DNA from: Sphingopyxis sp. USTB-05
GTDB taxonomy: Bacteria; Pseudomonadota; Alphaproteobacteria; Sphingomonadales; Sphingomonadaceae
Assembly (NCBI RefSeq): GCF_023822045.1
Contig: NZ_CP084712.1
Location: 930,001-994,000 of the forward strand
Length of the DNA stretch: 64,000 nucleotides
Reading direction: 5' to 3'
Of this stretch, positions 47,160 to 56,133 are shown one piece after another. The number at the start of each line of letters is the position of its first letter. The stretch's first letter is position 1. The notes under the pieces were generated by a model that did not search any database, had not been told where the DNA came from, and saw only the letters and a list, made by a program, of their open reading frames with translations. The translations under genes and the position numbers were made by a program.

Positions 47160-48275
47160 ATGAAAGCGACGATCGAACGCGCAGTGTTGTTGAAGAGCCT
47201 CGGCCACGTTCAGTCGGTGGTCGAACGGCGCAATACGATCCCTATCCTCTCTAACGTCCTGATCGAAGCCGATGCATCGGGTCAGCTCAAACTGATGGCG
47301 ACCGACCTCGATCTTCAGGTGGTGGAGACGATCGCGGCAAAGGTCGAAACGCCCGGGACGACCACTGTGTCGGCGCACACCCTCTTCGAAATCGCGCGCA
47401 AGCTGCCCGAAGGATCGGAAGTCAGCCTTGCCGCCGCCGAGGGCAAGATGCAGGTCAAGGCCGGCCGCTCGAACTTCAACCTGCCGACGCTGCCGCGCGA
47501 CGATTTCCCGGTGATCGCCGAGGGTGACCTGCCGACCAATTTCGAGCTGCCCGTCGCCGAATTGATCCAGATCATCGACAAGACGCGCTTCGCGATCTCG
47601 ACCGAGGAAACGCGTTATTACCTCAACGGTATCTTTCTGCACGTCGCCGAGGATGCGTCGGGCCCGGTGCTGAAGGCCGCGGCGACCGACGGCCACCGCC
47701 TCGCGCGCTACACCGTGACGCGTCCCGACGGTGCCTCGTCGATGCCCGACGTCATCGTGCCGCGCAAATGCGTCACCGAGATCCGCAAGCTGCTCGACGA
47801 GGCCGAAGGCAATGTCGAAATCAGCCTGTCGGCCAGCAAGGTCCGCTTCCAGCTTGGCAATGCGATCCTGACCTCGAAGCTGATCGACGGGACCTTTCCA
47901 GATTACAGCCGCGTCATTCCGACCGCGAATGACAAGCTGCTCAAGGTTGATCCGAAGAGCCTGTATCAGGGCGTCGACCGCGTCTCGACGATCGCCAGCG
48001 AAAAGACCCGTGCGGTCAAGGTCGGGCTCGACAAGGACCGCATCACGCTCAGCGTGACCAGCCCCGAAAACGGCACGGCTGCCGAAGAGGTTGCCGCGGT
48101 CTATGACAGCGACACGATGGAAATCGGCTTCAACGCCCGTTACCTCAGCGATATCCTTGGCCAGGTCGACGGCGATACCGTCGAACTCCACCTCGCCGAC
48201 GCGAACGCTCCGACGCTGATCCGCGAAAGCGAAAAGAGCCCGGCGCTCTACGTGCTGATGCCGATGCGGGTCTGA
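47160..48275 (+). CDS. dnaN: DNA polymerase III sliding clamp (beta subunit)
   Basis: 371 residues in three similar clamp domains (~1-125, 126-250, 251-371). Recognised from the start 'MKATIERAVLLKSLGHVQSVVERRNTIPILSNVLI', 'MATDLDLQV', 'TDGHRLARY' and 'SRVIP...LPM(R)' ends (C-terminal VLMPMRV). The ring tethers polymerase III to DNA. The 122 bases before it carry no second gene and probably its promoter. dnaA is not adjacent. Confidence 0.97.
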   Translation: MKATIERAVLLKSLGHVQSVVERRNTIPILSNVLIEADASGQLKLMATDLDLQVVETIAAKVETPGTTTVSAHTLFEIARKLPEGSEVSLAAAEGKMQVKAGRSNFNLPTLPRDDFPVIAEGDLPTNFELPVAELIQIIDKTRFAISTEETRYYLNGIFLHVAEDASGPVLKAAATDGHRLARYTVTRPDGASSMPDVIVPRKCVTEIRKLLDEAEGNVEISLSASKVRFQLGNAILTSKLIDGTFPDYSRVIPTANDKLLKVDPKSLYQGVDRVSTIASEKTRAVKVGLDKDRITLSVTSPENGTAAEEVAAVYDSDTMEIGFNARYLSDILGQVDGDTVELHLADANAPTLIRESEKSPALYVLMPMRV

Positions 48276-48299
48276 CGACCCGATAAAGCCCCTAAACGA

Positions 48300-48327
48300 A
48301 AAAGGCCCCGCGATTGCGGGGCCTTTT
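48300..48327. terminator. Bidirectional terminator between dnaN and the sugar dehydrogenase gene
   Basis: A perfect 12-bp stem AAAAGGCCCCGC / GCGGGGCCTTTT with a GATT loop, followed by TTTTCTT on the plus side and preceded by AAAA, so it ends both convergent transcripts. Confidence 0.92.
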
Positions 48328-48328
48328 C

Positions 48329-49672
48329 TTATCCCGCCTTCGCGACCCGCCAGATTACGCCGCCGGTATCGTCGGCCACCAGCGCGCTGCCATCCTTTGC
48401 GACCTTGACGTCGGCCGGGCGGCCGCGAGTGGTCTTGCCATCCTTGCCGAGGAACTGGTCGAGCAAGGTGACCGGCAGCGCGTCGACCGGCTTGCCGTTG
48501 GCACCGAATTTGACGAACACGACGTCATAGCCGGTGACGGGCTCGCGGTTCCACGACCCGTGGCGGGCGATCAGCGCGCCATTCGCCCAGCGGTCGCCAA
48601 GGTCGAGGCCCTGCGTGAAAGTGAAGCCCAGCGGCGCGGTGTGGGCGCCAAGGCCATATTCGGGACGCTTGACATATTGCCGGCGATCCTCGGCCTCGGG
48701 CTCGACCCGCGGATCGACGAAACCGCCCCAATAATACCAGGGCCAGCCATAGAAATCGCCTTCGGTCACGTCGGTCAGATAGTCGGGCACCAGGTCGCTG
48801 CCGAGCATGTCGCGCTCGTTTACCACGGTCCACAGCCGGTCGCTGCCGGGATAGAAATTGAGGCCGACGGGATTGCGGATGCCGGCGGCGAACGTGCGCA
48901 TATATTTATTCTCGGGCCGCACTTCGAGCACGCTGGCTCGGCGGAACTCGCGGTTCAATCCCGCTTCGCCAATATTGGAGTCTGCGCCGACGCCGATGTA
49001 GAGCCAGCCATTGGGGGCGACCGCAAGGCTCTTGGTCCAATGGCGGTTGGTCCCCTTGGCGGGCAGGTCGACGAGCTTGGTCGGCTTGCCGCTCATCTTC
49101 GTCTCGCCGGCCACATAAGGGAAGGCGAGCAGCGCGTCGGTGTTGGCGACGTACAGCGTGCTGCCGACGAGTGCCATGCCGTAGGGCGAATTCAATCCGG
49201 TGATATAGGCGGCCTTCACTTCGGCCTTGCCGTCGCCGTCGGCGTCGCGGAGCAGGGTGATCCGGTTCGCCGATGGCTTGCGGCCCGCGCCGCCTTTGCC
49301 CATCAGAGTCTTCATCACCGCGCCTTGCACGCCGCCATCCTTGCGCGGCGGGCTCTGCGATTCCGCGACGAGCACGTCACCGTTCGGAAGTACCAGCATG
49401 GTTCGCGGGTGATCGAGCCCTTCGGCGAAACGTGCGACCGCAAGCCCCTGCGCAACGCGCGGCGCTTGCCCGGCGGGCCAACTCGTCGCTTCGGGCACAT
49501 TCACCGTCGGGAAAGTCTCGGTCTTTTGCGATGCCATCACTGGCACTCGCCCGCTGAGTTCAGCGGTCGAGAAGCGCGCAACGTCGGGTCGCGACATGAT
49601 GTACAGCGTGATGCCGCCGATGATCAGCAGCAGCAACAGGGCGAGGGCGGCATATTTCAGGATCTTGCGCAT
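48329..49672 (-). CDS. PQQ-dependent sugar dehydrogenase-like (sorbosone dehydrogenase-type)
   Basis: 447 residues. One N-terminal membrane helix (AALALLLLLIIGGITLYI) precedes a six-bladed beta-propeller. Typical blocks are 'GLDHPRTMLVLPNGDVLVAES', 'PYGMALVGSTLYVANTDAL', 'LYIGVGADSNIGEAG', 'GIRNPVGLNFYP' and a C-terminal 'GRPADVKVAKDGSALVADD'. It is likely a periplasmic quinoprotein oxidising an aldose or sorbosone; the substrate is not known. Stop adjoins the dnaN terminator. Confidence 0.87.
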   Translation of the reverse strand: MRKILKYAALALLLLLIIGGITLYIMSRPDVARFSTAELSGRVPVMASQKTETFPTVNVPEATSWPAGQAPRVAQGLAVARFAEGLDHPRTMLVLPNGDVLVAESQSPPRKDGGVQGAVMKTLMGKGGAGRKPSANRITLLRDADGDGKAEVKAAYITGLNSPYGMALVGSTLYVANTDALLAFPYVAGETKMSGKPTKLVDLPAKGTNRHWTKSLAVAPNGWLYIGVGADSNIGEAGLNREFRRASVLEVRPENKYMRTFAAGIRNPVGLNFYPGSDRLWTVVNERDMLGSDLVPDYLTDVTEGDFYGWPWYYWGGFVDPRVEPEAEDRRQYVKRPEYGLGAHTAPLGFTFTQGLDLGDRWANGALIARHGSWNREPVTGYDVVFVKFGANGKPVDALPVTLLDQFLGKDGKTTRGRPADVKVAKDGSALVADDTGGVIWRVAKAG

Positions 49673-49844
49673 GACGCCTGTCTACACGGGCGAAGCGCGG
49701 CGTCAAAGGGGTTGCATCGGAGGGCGAAGGTTAACCGAAGAAGCCTGGCAATTAACCTTACCCGATCGTTCATCACGGTTAGGAACGGTGCGGTGATGGG
49801 CGGGCGTTAGGGATCGGGGCACGACGTAACGGACCAGGAACAAG

Positions 49845-50060
49845 ATGCACCTGCCTGCCCCCTTTCTCACCGATCGCGACGCGGTCGAGGATGCTCATGC
49901 GCTGATCAGCATGCACGGAGAAGAAGCAGGCTTCGCCGCCGCAGCACGGGCAGAGCAATATCGCGTCCTCGGCAACCACGTCCATTTTGCGCGCTGGCGC
50001 CAGATCGAGCGGCTGATCACCTATTTGTCGGTCGAGGATATTCTCGACACAGTGCACTAA
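49845..50060 (+). CDS. Small alpha-helical protein, DUF6961-like (tentative)
   Basis: 71 residues. 'VEDAHALISMHGEEAGFAAAARAEQYRVLGNHVHFARWRQIERLI' has the HG...A...A......G....W.. spacing of a small sphingomonad family (DUF6961). AGGAA lies before ATG 49845. It is alone in the 389-base gap between the sugar dehydrogenase and argC and is convergent with argC. No function known. Confidence 0.55.
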   Translation: MHLPAPFLTDRDAVEDAHALISMHGEEAGFAAAARAEQYRVLGNHVHFARWRQIERLITYLSVEDILDTVH

Positions 50061-50063
50061 GGT

Positions 50064-50981
50064 TTAAACTCGCAAGCCCGCAGTCTCAGGCAGCCCAGCC
50101 ATGATGTTCAGATTCTGGACGCATGCACCGCTCGCGCCCTTGCCCAGATTGTCGAGCCGCGCAACGAGACGTAGCTGACGGCCGAAAGAGTCGGAAAAGA
50201 GCGTCAACTCCATCCGGTCGGTCGCTTCGTCCTTCTGACTGAGCAGCAATTCGCTCTCGTCACCGCGCCGAACGCTGACCAGCGCCGATCCCTCGAAATG
50301 GGCGGCAATGGCATTGAATGCGGCATCGGCGGTCGGCGCGTCGAAACTCAGCGGCACCTCGACCAGCATCCCACGATACACGGGGACGACTGCCGGAGCG
50401 AACAATGGCGGATGCGTCAGGCCTGCGCCCCGCTGCATTTCGGGCACATGCTTGTGGTTCAATGACAGGCCATAGCTGCGAAACCCGATATCGGGTTCGG
50501 CTTCGAACCGTGCGATCAGCTCCTTGCCGCCGCCGGAATAACCCGACACCGCATTGACGCTGAGCCGCGCGTCGGCCGGGAGGATACCCGCTGCGACCAG
50601 TGGCGCGACGAGAGCGAGGAAACCCGTCGGATAGCAGCCCGGATTGCTCACGCGTGTCGAGGCGGCGATCGCCTCGCGCTGCCCCGCACTCAGTTCGGGA
50701 AAGCCATAGGCCCAACTCGGGGCGACGCGGTGCGCGGTCGAGGCGTCGATGACCATTGTGCTTTCGTTGCGGATCATCGCGACCGCCTCGATCGCCGCGG
50801 CGTCGGGCAGGCAGAGGATTACGAAATCGGCGCTGTTAAGCGCCTCGGCCCGGCGATTGGCGTCCTTGCGTTCCGCGTCGGGCAGGGTGATCAGTGCAAA
50901 TTCGCTCCGACCGGCAAGCCGCTCGGCAATTTCCAGGCCCGTCGTTCCCGCCGCGCCGTCGATGAAGACCGTCTGTGTCAT
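50064..50981 (-). CDS. argC: N-acetyl-gamma-glutamyl-phosphate reductase, type 2
   Basis: 305 residues, the short type-2 ArgC. Cofactor loop 'DGAAGTTGLEIAERL' at residue ~8, catalytic Cys116 in SNPGCYPTG, and the His in 'LNHKHVPEMQ'. It makes N-acetylglutamate-5-semialdehyde in arginine synthesis. It is co-directional with the NlpC/P60 peptidase and aminopeptidase genes, five bases after the former. Confidence 0.95.
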   Translation of the reverse strand: MTQTVFIDGAAGTTGLEIAERLAGRSEFALITLPDAERKDANRRAEALNSADFVILCLPDAAAIEAVAMIRNESTMVIDASTAHRVAPSWAYGFPELSAGQREAIAASTRVSNPGCYPTGFLALVAPLVAAGILPADARLSVNAVSGYSGGGKELIARFEAEPDIGFRSYGLSLNHKHVPEMQRGAGLTHPPLFAPAVVPVYRGMLVEVPLSFDAPTADAAFNAIAAHFEGSALVSVRRGDESELLLSQKDEATDRMELTLFSDSFGRQLRLVARLDNLGKGASGACVQNLNIMAGLPETAGLRV

Positions 50982-50986
50982 GATTT

Positions 50987-51931
50987 TTACCGCAGTCGTT
51001 TATAGCCGGAAACCGGCACATCATTCCCTTTCGCCGCCGAACGCTCGATTACGTCGGCCAGCGGTTCGCTGTTCACCGACATCCATCGTCGGCTGGCATG
51101 GATGATGGTCTGGCTGTCGGCCATGATGCCGACATGCCCCGGGAAGAAGACGAGATCGCCGCGTGCGAGCGCCGCCGGATCGACATCCTTGTCGGCTCCC
51201 AGCGACGCAAGCTGCAAGTCGCTGTCGCGTGGCAGTTGTACGCCCGCGGCCGCCCAAACAAGCTGGACGAGACCCGAGCAATCGATCCCCTTGGTGGTAC
51301 GGCCGCCCCAGACATAGGGTGTACCGATCATCTGCTCGGCGAGTTCGGCCGGATCACCGTTCTCGGTGCCGACCTCGACAAGCGACGCGAGGGGCAGATA
51401 ACCGTGCGAGGTCGCGAGCCATTCGCCCTCGGGCTCGCCCATCACTAGGGCGCCGCGCGGCAATACCCCGGGACCGCCGCTCGCCGCATCGGGCGCGCTG
51501 TGCAGCATGGCCTCGATCATCGCGACACGGTGTGTCGGTGCGATCGGCGCGGCGAGCGCTTCGGCGGCGAGATAGCCGACATAATGGTCCGCAAGGCAAT
51601 ATCCCCACGCCCAGCCACCGGTCAGGTCGAGCAAGGCGAAGCCTTCGCCGAACAGCAACTCGCTCGTCTGGTCGGCATCGACCGAAGGCGACGCACGCAG
51701 GGAAGCCGCGGGCAGCACGCCGCTGCGCATCATCGGTGCGGCATAATGCGGCGCGAAATGGGTTCCGGCGACGGCGATATCGGCAAGGTCGGGACGGATC
51801 GCGACGACGCGCGGATCGAAGCTTTGCGACGTGCCGGTCAGGCCAAAGCGATCGCGGCCCGCGCCGGCGGCGCCGGGACGCCCCATCCGCACGCGGTTTG
51901 CCGCTGAATTATCGCCACTTTCTGCTGTCAC
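50987..51931 (-). CDS. NlpC/P60 (C40) cell-wall peptidase with SH3-like domain
   Basis: 314 residues. The C-terminal NlpC/P60 domain contains GTPYVWGGRTTKGIDCSGLV (Cys218) and the His in 'FFPGHVGIMADSQTIIHA'. The N-terminal ~130 residues contain an SH3-like segment (TGGWAWGYCLADHYVGYLAA). It cleaves peptidoglycan peptides of the gamma-D-Glu-diamino acid type. GTG 51931 has AGGA six bases upstream. No signal peptide is visible, so it may act on recycled muropeptides. Confidence 0.88.
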   Translation of the reverse strand: MTAESGDNSAANRVRMGRPGAAGAGRDRFGLTGTSQSFDPRVVAIRPDLADIAVAGTHFAPHYAAPMMRSGVLPAASLRASPSVDADQTSELLFGEGFALLDLTGGWAWGYCLADHYVGYLAAEALAAPIAPTHRVAMIEAMLHSAPDAASGGPGVLPRGALVMGEPEGEWLATSHGYLPLASLVEVGTENGDPAELAEQMIGTPYVWGGRTTKGIDCSGLVQLVWAAAGVQLPRDSDLQLASLGADKDVDPAALARGDLVFFPGHVGIMADSQTIIHASRRWMSVNSEPLADVIERSAAKGNDVPVSGYKRLR

Positions 51932-52016
51932 TTGCCGTCCTGTAAAAAGCTGGGTTCCGCGCGGGGCGGACAATCGCGCGCCATTAGACCAGCCGACCCC
52001 TCTTTATCAAGAATGT

Positions 52017-53420
52017 TCAGGTTTTTCCGCGGCGGTCGTAGCGTGCCTGCAGCATTGCCCAGGTGGCGCGGAGCCCCAGCGCGGCGCCGCCTTTCGGACG
52101 TCCGGGCTTTGCCGACGGGCGCCAGGCGAAGGTGTCGAGATGCGCCCATGCCACGCCGTCGGGGATGAAGCGTTTGAGAAACAGCGCGGCAGTGATCGAC
52201 CCGGCGAAGGGCGAACTGCCCGCATTGCCGAGATCGGCGATGTCGGTTTCGAGCAGGTCGGCATAGCCGTCCCACAGCGGCATCCGCCAAAGCGGGTCGT
52301 CGCGGTCCGTCCCCGCCGCGAGCATCGCATCGGCGAGCGCATCGTCGTTGGCGAACAGCGGCGGAAGGTCGGGACCAAGCGCGACGCGCGCCGCGCCGGT
52401 CAATGTCGCGAAATCGACGATCAATTCGGGTTTGGCTTCACCGGCCTTTGCCAGCGCGTCGCCGAGCACGAGCCGGCCCTCGGCATCGGTGTTGCCGATT
52501 TCGACCGTCAGACCCTTGCGGCTCTTCAGCACGTCGCCAGGGCGGAAGGCATCCGATGAAATCGCATTCTCGGCAGCGGCGACAAGGCAGTGCAATCGCA
52601 CCGGCAGGCCGCTAGCCATCACCAGTTCGGCAAGCGCGAGCACATGCGCCGCGCCGCCCATATCCTTCTTCATCAACCGCATGCCTGCCGCGGGCTTGAT
52701 GTCGAGTCCGCCGCTGTCGAAGCTGATCCCCTTGCCGACCAGTGCGACGCGCGGATGATCCTCCTTGCCCCATTCGATCTCGATCAGGCGCGGCGCGTGA
52801 TGCTTCGCCGCGGCGCGTCCGACCGCATGGATCATCGGATATCCCTGCTCCAGCGCCTCACCCTTGGTCACGCTGAACTTGCCGCCATGCGCCTTCGCAA
52901 TGCGTTCGGCGGCCTTTTCGATCGCCGCAGGCCCCATGTCGGCGGCGGGCGTGTTGACGAGGTCGCGGACGAGCGCGGTCGCACGCATCTCGGCGACCAA
53001 GGGTGCGATGGCGCCCACGTCGCTGGTCAGCAGCACGCGCGGCCCCTTGGTGGGCGGGTTCGATTTATAGTCGTCGAAGCGATATTGCGAGCTCATCCAG
53101 CCGAACAGCGCCTTGCCGGGTTGCTGGCCTTCGACGCGATAACGGCCTTCGGGAAGGATCTGTCCCAGCTTGGCAAGGCACCAGGCCGACAGTTTCTGAG
53201 TGTTCGCAACCGTCGTGAGGACAGCCCATTTGTCGGGATCGTCGCCCGGCAGAATGGCATGGACGAATACGTCGGGTTTGAAACCGACCGCCGCAAGGTG
53301 TGCGCGTTCGCGTGCGCTGCGGCCTTTCAGCCATTCGTCATAGCCCTTTTTGTCGACAAGGTGGATCGGGCGCGCGTCCTGTCCCTTGTCGGGCTGGATC
53401 AGATCGGAATAGTCGGTCAT
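52017..53420 (-). CDS. Leucyl aminopeptidase family protein (M17)
   Basis: 467 residues. The C-terminal metal site is intact: 'VGKGISFDSGGLDIKPAAGMRLMKKDMGGAAH' (Lys, Asp) and NTDAEGRLVLGDAL (Asp, Glu and Arg). The N-terminal ~140 residues are a divergent macro-like domain. It removes N-terminal residues from peptides in the cytoplasm. It overlaps by two bases a plus-strand frame at 53419 that precedes the DUF3298 gene. Confidence 0.93.
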   Translation of the reverse strand: MTDYSDLIQPDKGQDARPIHLVDKKGYDEWLKGRSARERAHLAAVGFKPDVFVHAILPGDDPDKWAVLTTVANTQKLSAWCLAKLGQILPEGRYRVEGQQPGKALFGWMSSQYRFDDYKSNPPTKGPRVLLTSDVGAIAPLVAEMRATALVRDLVNTPAADMGPAAIEKAAERIAKAHGGKFSVTKGEALEQGYPMIHAVGRAAAKHHAPRLIEIEWGKEDHPRVALVGKGISFDSGGLDIKPAAGMRLMKKDMGGAAHVLALAELVMASGLPVRLHCLVAAAENAISSDAFRPGDVLKSRKGLTVEIGNTDAEGRLVLGDALAKAGEAKPELIVDFATLTGAARVALGPDLPPLFANDDALADAMLAAGTDRDDPLWRMPLWDGYADLLETDIADLGNAGSSPFAGSITAALFLKRFIPDGVAWAHLDTFAWRPSAKPGRPKGGAALGLRATWAMLQARYDRRGKT

Positions 53421-53475
53421 GCACGCGGTGCTAGGCCGCTCGGGATATTTTGTCGATTCCCGGCGTTATGTCGGA

Positions 53476-54309
53476 ATGACGACTGAAATATTCTGGCGAA
53501 ATGCCACTTCCGTTCTTGCCGGCGCGCTGTTGCTGGCCGGGTGTTCCGATGACAAGCCGACGAAGGCGGACAAGGTGGCCGCGGCGTCGGTGACCGGCGC
53601 GCCGCCACAGGGGGCGGCCGACGAAGCGGTGAAGGGCGCGCCCGCGTCGAACGTTGCCGAAAAGACCGACCTGATCGATTTCGGTTATGCCTATCCCAGG
53701 GAAGCCGCTCAAATCCCCGAACTCGCAAAGGCGCTGGATGGCGACCGGTCGGTAAAGCGCCAGGCGTTGGTTGCAGCGGCGGAGCGCGACAGGGCGGCGG
53801 CAGAGAAGGGCGGATTCCCCTATCGCGCGCACAGCCATCGCCAGATTTGGCAGCGCGTGACCAGCACGCCGCGCTTCCTCAGCCTTTCGGCAGAGATCGA
53901 GACCTATGCCGGGGGCGCCCACGGTATGCAGGGCTTCGATACGCTGATCTGGGACCGCAACCGGCGCAAGCAGATGAAGCCGCTCGACCTGTTCCAGAGC
54001 GGCGAAGCGTTCGACGCGGCGATCCGCGAGCCGTTCTGTGCGGCGATCAAGCGCGCGAAGGCCGCGAAAGGGATAGTGGCCGACGAGGCGCCCGACAGCG
54101 TCTTCGCCAAATGCCCGCCCGCGTCGGCGCAGACGGTGTGGCTCGGCTCGTCGGATGGGCGTTACCTCGACCGCATGACGATCGCCATCGCGCCTTATGA
54201 AATCGGCCCCTATGCCGAGGGCAGCTACAAGATCAACGTCCCGGTCACCGGCGCTCTGGTCAAAGTCGTGAAGGAGGAGTTCGCGCGCGATTTTCTTCCA
54301 GTCAACTGA
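53476..54309 (+). CDS. DUF4163/DUF3298 (RsiV-like) lipoprotein
   Basis: 277 residues with a lipoprotein signal (LAGALLLAGC, Cys ~22), a disordered Ala/Pro linker, and the DUF4163-DUF3298 fold that begins at about 60 ('FGYAYPREAAQIPEL', 'EIETYAGGAHGMQGFDTLIWD', 'YEIGPYAEGSYKINVP'). RsiV and PdaC are relatives; a lysozyme- or muropeptide-binding role is only inferred. Its last 31 codons and 18 bases after the stop are duplicated at 56409-56522, where an island has been inserted behind the gene. The peptide encoded by both copies is identical. Confidence 0.85.
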   Translation: MTTEIFWRNATSVLAGALLLAGCSDDKPTKADKVAAASVTGAPPQGAADEAVKGAPASNVAEKTDLIDFGYAYPREAAQIPELAKALDGDRSVKRQALVAAAERDRAAAEKGGFPYRAHSHRQIWQRVTSTPRFLSLSAEIETYAGGAHGMQGFDTLIWDRNRRKQMKPLDLFQSGEAFDAAIREPFCAAIKRAKAAKGIVADEAPDSVFAKCPPASAQTVWLGSSDGRYLDRMTIAIAPYEIGPYAEGSYKINVPVTGALVKVVKEEFARDFLPVN

Positions 54310-54327
54310 GGATGAGCGCGCGGCAAA
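54215..54327 (+). repeat. Left copy of a ~113-bp direct repeat (3' end of the DUF3298 gene)
   Basis: Matches 56409-56522 with two mismatches, both synonymous (a Lys AAA/AAG and an Ala GCG/GCC codon). It marks the left border of the 2.1-kb island. Confidence 0.95.
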
Positions 54328-54337
54328 TTTCAGCATC

Positions 54338-54393
54338 TTCTAAGGTTGGCGACGATACAGGTTTAGGGGTCAATTAAAATGTCACCGTCATTC
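54338..54393. mobile_element. Degenerate right end of the 158-bp MITE-like element (copy 0)
   Basis: GGCGACGATACAGGTTTAGG and TGTCACCGTCATTC align with the right end of the two full copies. The left part is missing. It adjoins the left copy of the direct repeat. Confidence 0.65.
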
Positions 54394-54419
54394 GTGTAAT
54401 TCGTAATTGCTGCGCGATA

Positions 54420-55298
54420 CTAAATTGGAATTTTCCTTAGCTCTTCAACTCTACTGCGGATGTTGTCTGGTATCACCACGTCCGGCATATAGGCATAAGC
54501 GCGCAGCATCACTTCCTCTGGACTTAACCCGCTTTCCCCCTCACGCCATTCAAAGGTGCGGAGCCATTCAAGCGCGGTCGTCGCCAAGCCGGTGCCAATC
54601 CATCGTTCCATATTGCGCCGCATATGCCCTCGCGCTCGCACACGGGCAGGGGACTTGCGATCATGCAATTGCGCCGGATCATCGGCCAGCATCAGGCCGA
54701 TATTGATGGATGCGCCTTTGCGGTTCTCATCACTTGGCGTCGTTGTTTCCAGCAATTCAGGAATCGAATCCCACGCCGAAAGGGACAGCAAGGATATCGC
54801 ATCCCAAATACCGTGAAGAATGGGAACATCGTCCATCGGTTTGGACAATATGTCCCTTACCTTGGCCTGATCCACTTTGCCTGTCCTGAACCACGCGTCA
54901 TGCATCAGCACGAAATTGGCGCCGAGCCATGCTTCGGGGCGGATCTCGAAATGTCGAGAGAACACCTTGCCAACATCCTTGTAATATTGTCGACGAAGCT
55001 GCTTTTCGGTCAATGGCTTATCATAAGGAAGCCATTGTTCGCGTTCCAGACTCGTTTTTGCCCAACCTACAACAATTGAATTTGCATCATGGTGAATATT
55101 TAAATCTGCTCCGACTACATAGGATTCGGAAATCTTATTATATGCAGATCGCGCAAAATTCCACGCCATTTTTTCCATTTCGTCTACATATACTGGGCCT
55201 TGTTCTATTATTCTTAGCAATCCGGATAAGTCGCTATTCAAAAATGACTGCCTCGCTGATGCGTCAAGAAACTGCTTTGGGCCTTTGCCATATGCCAT
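54420..55298 (-). CDS. Unknown protein in the MITE-bounded island
   Basis: 292 residues, no signal peptide or membrane segment, mostly helical by eye, with many Trp and Met residues ('EKMAWNFARSAYNKISESYV', 'RPEAWLGANFVLMHDAWFRTGK', 'HGIWDAISLLSLSAWDSIPELL', 'MERWIGTGLATTALEWLRTFEW'). Codon use and composition are clearly less GC-rich than outside the island, a sign of transfer. Its ATG lies 10 bases after the stop of a truncated tail, as for an immunity gene behind a toxin gene. By position it may be an immunity protein, but I recognise no family. Confidence 0.7.
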   Translation of the reverse strand: MAYGKGPKQFLDASARQSFLNSDLSGLLRIIEQGPVYVDEMEKMAWNFARSAYNKISESYVVGADLNIHHDANSIVVGWAKTSLEREQWLPYDKPLTEKQLRRQYYKDVGKVFSRHFEIRPEAWLGANFVLMHDAWFRTGKVDQAKVRDILSKPMDDVPILHGIWDAISLLSLSAWDSIPELLETTTPSDENRKGASINIGLMLADDPAQLHDRKSPARVRARGHMRRNMERWIGTGLATTALEWLRTFEWREGESGLSPEEVMLRAYAYMPDVVIPDNIRSRVEELRKIPI

Positions 55299-55308
55299 AA
55301 TTATGGAA

Positions 55309-55395
55309 TCACCTTAGCGTTCTAGGAGGTTTTGGCGGTTTCGGGGGATCTGGCACCAATTTCCCGCGTTCAATCTTCATCGGATCGACCATCTT
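55309..55395 (-). pseudogene. 5'-truncated coding tail abutting MITE copy 1
   Basis: An open frame running from the MITE edge to TGA 55309-55311 encodes about 28 residues ending KLVPDPPKPPKPPRTLR. The upstream frame is closed inside the MITE by TAA at 55399-55401. An ATG at 55392 permits a 27-residue peptide, but a remnant of a larger gene cut by the element is more likely, perhaps the C terminus of a toxin. Confidence 0.5.
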
Positions 55396-55553
55396 GAATT
55401 ACGGTGACAGTTTACCTAATCCCCAAATCGCCGTTCGGATTTGGTCAATAATTTTTTACATGACGAGGGATGCTGAGAAGAATGAAACGAGAAAATCGGC
55501 TAAAATTGATGGCGATTCAGGTTTAGGGATTAAGTGAAACGCTACCATAATTA
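55396..55553. mobile_element. 158-bp MITE-like element, copy 1
   Basis: Same length and internal order as copy 2 (56252-56409): left end GAATTACGGTGACAGTTTAC, an internal hairpin CCAAATC...GATTTGG, then TTTTTTACATGACG. The right end is decayed. No open frame of note inside. Confidence 0.85.
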
Positions 55554-55564
55554 CGTAATTTGGC

Positions 55565-56131
55565 CTAGCTTAAGCTGGCTCGATATGCGGCGAGGCGCGT
55601 TCGCAACGATTCGGCCTCGGTGCGTAGTTTGGAAGCGCGGTCAAGATTTCCGATATGTTCAGCCTTCAACGCGTCCTGTTCTTTGCGGGGTATCGCCTTC
55701 TCGATTTTGTATTCCCTTATATCCATCGGGACATATGCTTGTTCGAGTTCTTCGTCATTTAAATCGCTGACACCGCGCATAATAACGCCGCTCCAAAAGT
55801 CTTCATCAGGAACATAAGCATATTGGAAACTGATTTTCCCCGCCTCCGTCAATGTGACGGTCACGTGGTCCCAAGGCTCGCGCTCAAAGATATCGAGCGA
55901 TTTCATTTTCAAGAGATCGTTGGCGATCATTTCGTCCATATCGCCTGGCGCTTTACCCCAGTCGAAATGTCCAGGGCTGCCGTCGCGATTGCGCCAATGC
56001 GCACCTCGTTGAGAATGCATTTCATAGAGAGCGGCTTCGAAATAAATCTCATCCGCGCCTTCGGGCATTATCGACCAAAGTTTTTGGCCAATGGATTGTG
56101 TTAATTCCTCAAATTTTTCTTGGTCACTCAT
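55565..56131 (-). CDS. YezG/DUF600-like immunity protein
   Basis: 188 residues. The N-terminal helix 'QEKFEELTQSIGQKLWSIMPEGADEIYFEAALYEM' and the mid-block 'REPWDHVTVTLTEAGKISFQYAYV' match the YezG/DUF600 family, antitoxins of polymorphic (LXG/YeeF-type) toxins. A charged C-terminal extension of ~50 residues follows (RKEQDALKAEHIGNLDRASKLRTEAESLRTRL). AGGA is eight bases from ATG 56131; ATG 56137 overlaps the preceding stop (ATGA) but is only two bases from AGGA. Composition is AT-richer than the genome. No complete toxin is adjacent. Confidence 0.75.
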   Translation of the reverse strand: MSDQEKFEELTQSIGQKLWSIMPEGADEIYFEAALYEMHSQRGAHWRNRDGSPGHFDWGKAPGDMDEMIANDLLKMKSLDIFEREPWDHVTVTLTEAGKISFQYAYVPDEDFWSGVIMRGVSDLNDEELEQAYVPMDIREYKIEKAIPRKEQDALKAEHIGNLDRASKLRTEAESLRTRLAAYRASLS

Positions 56132-56133
56132 AA

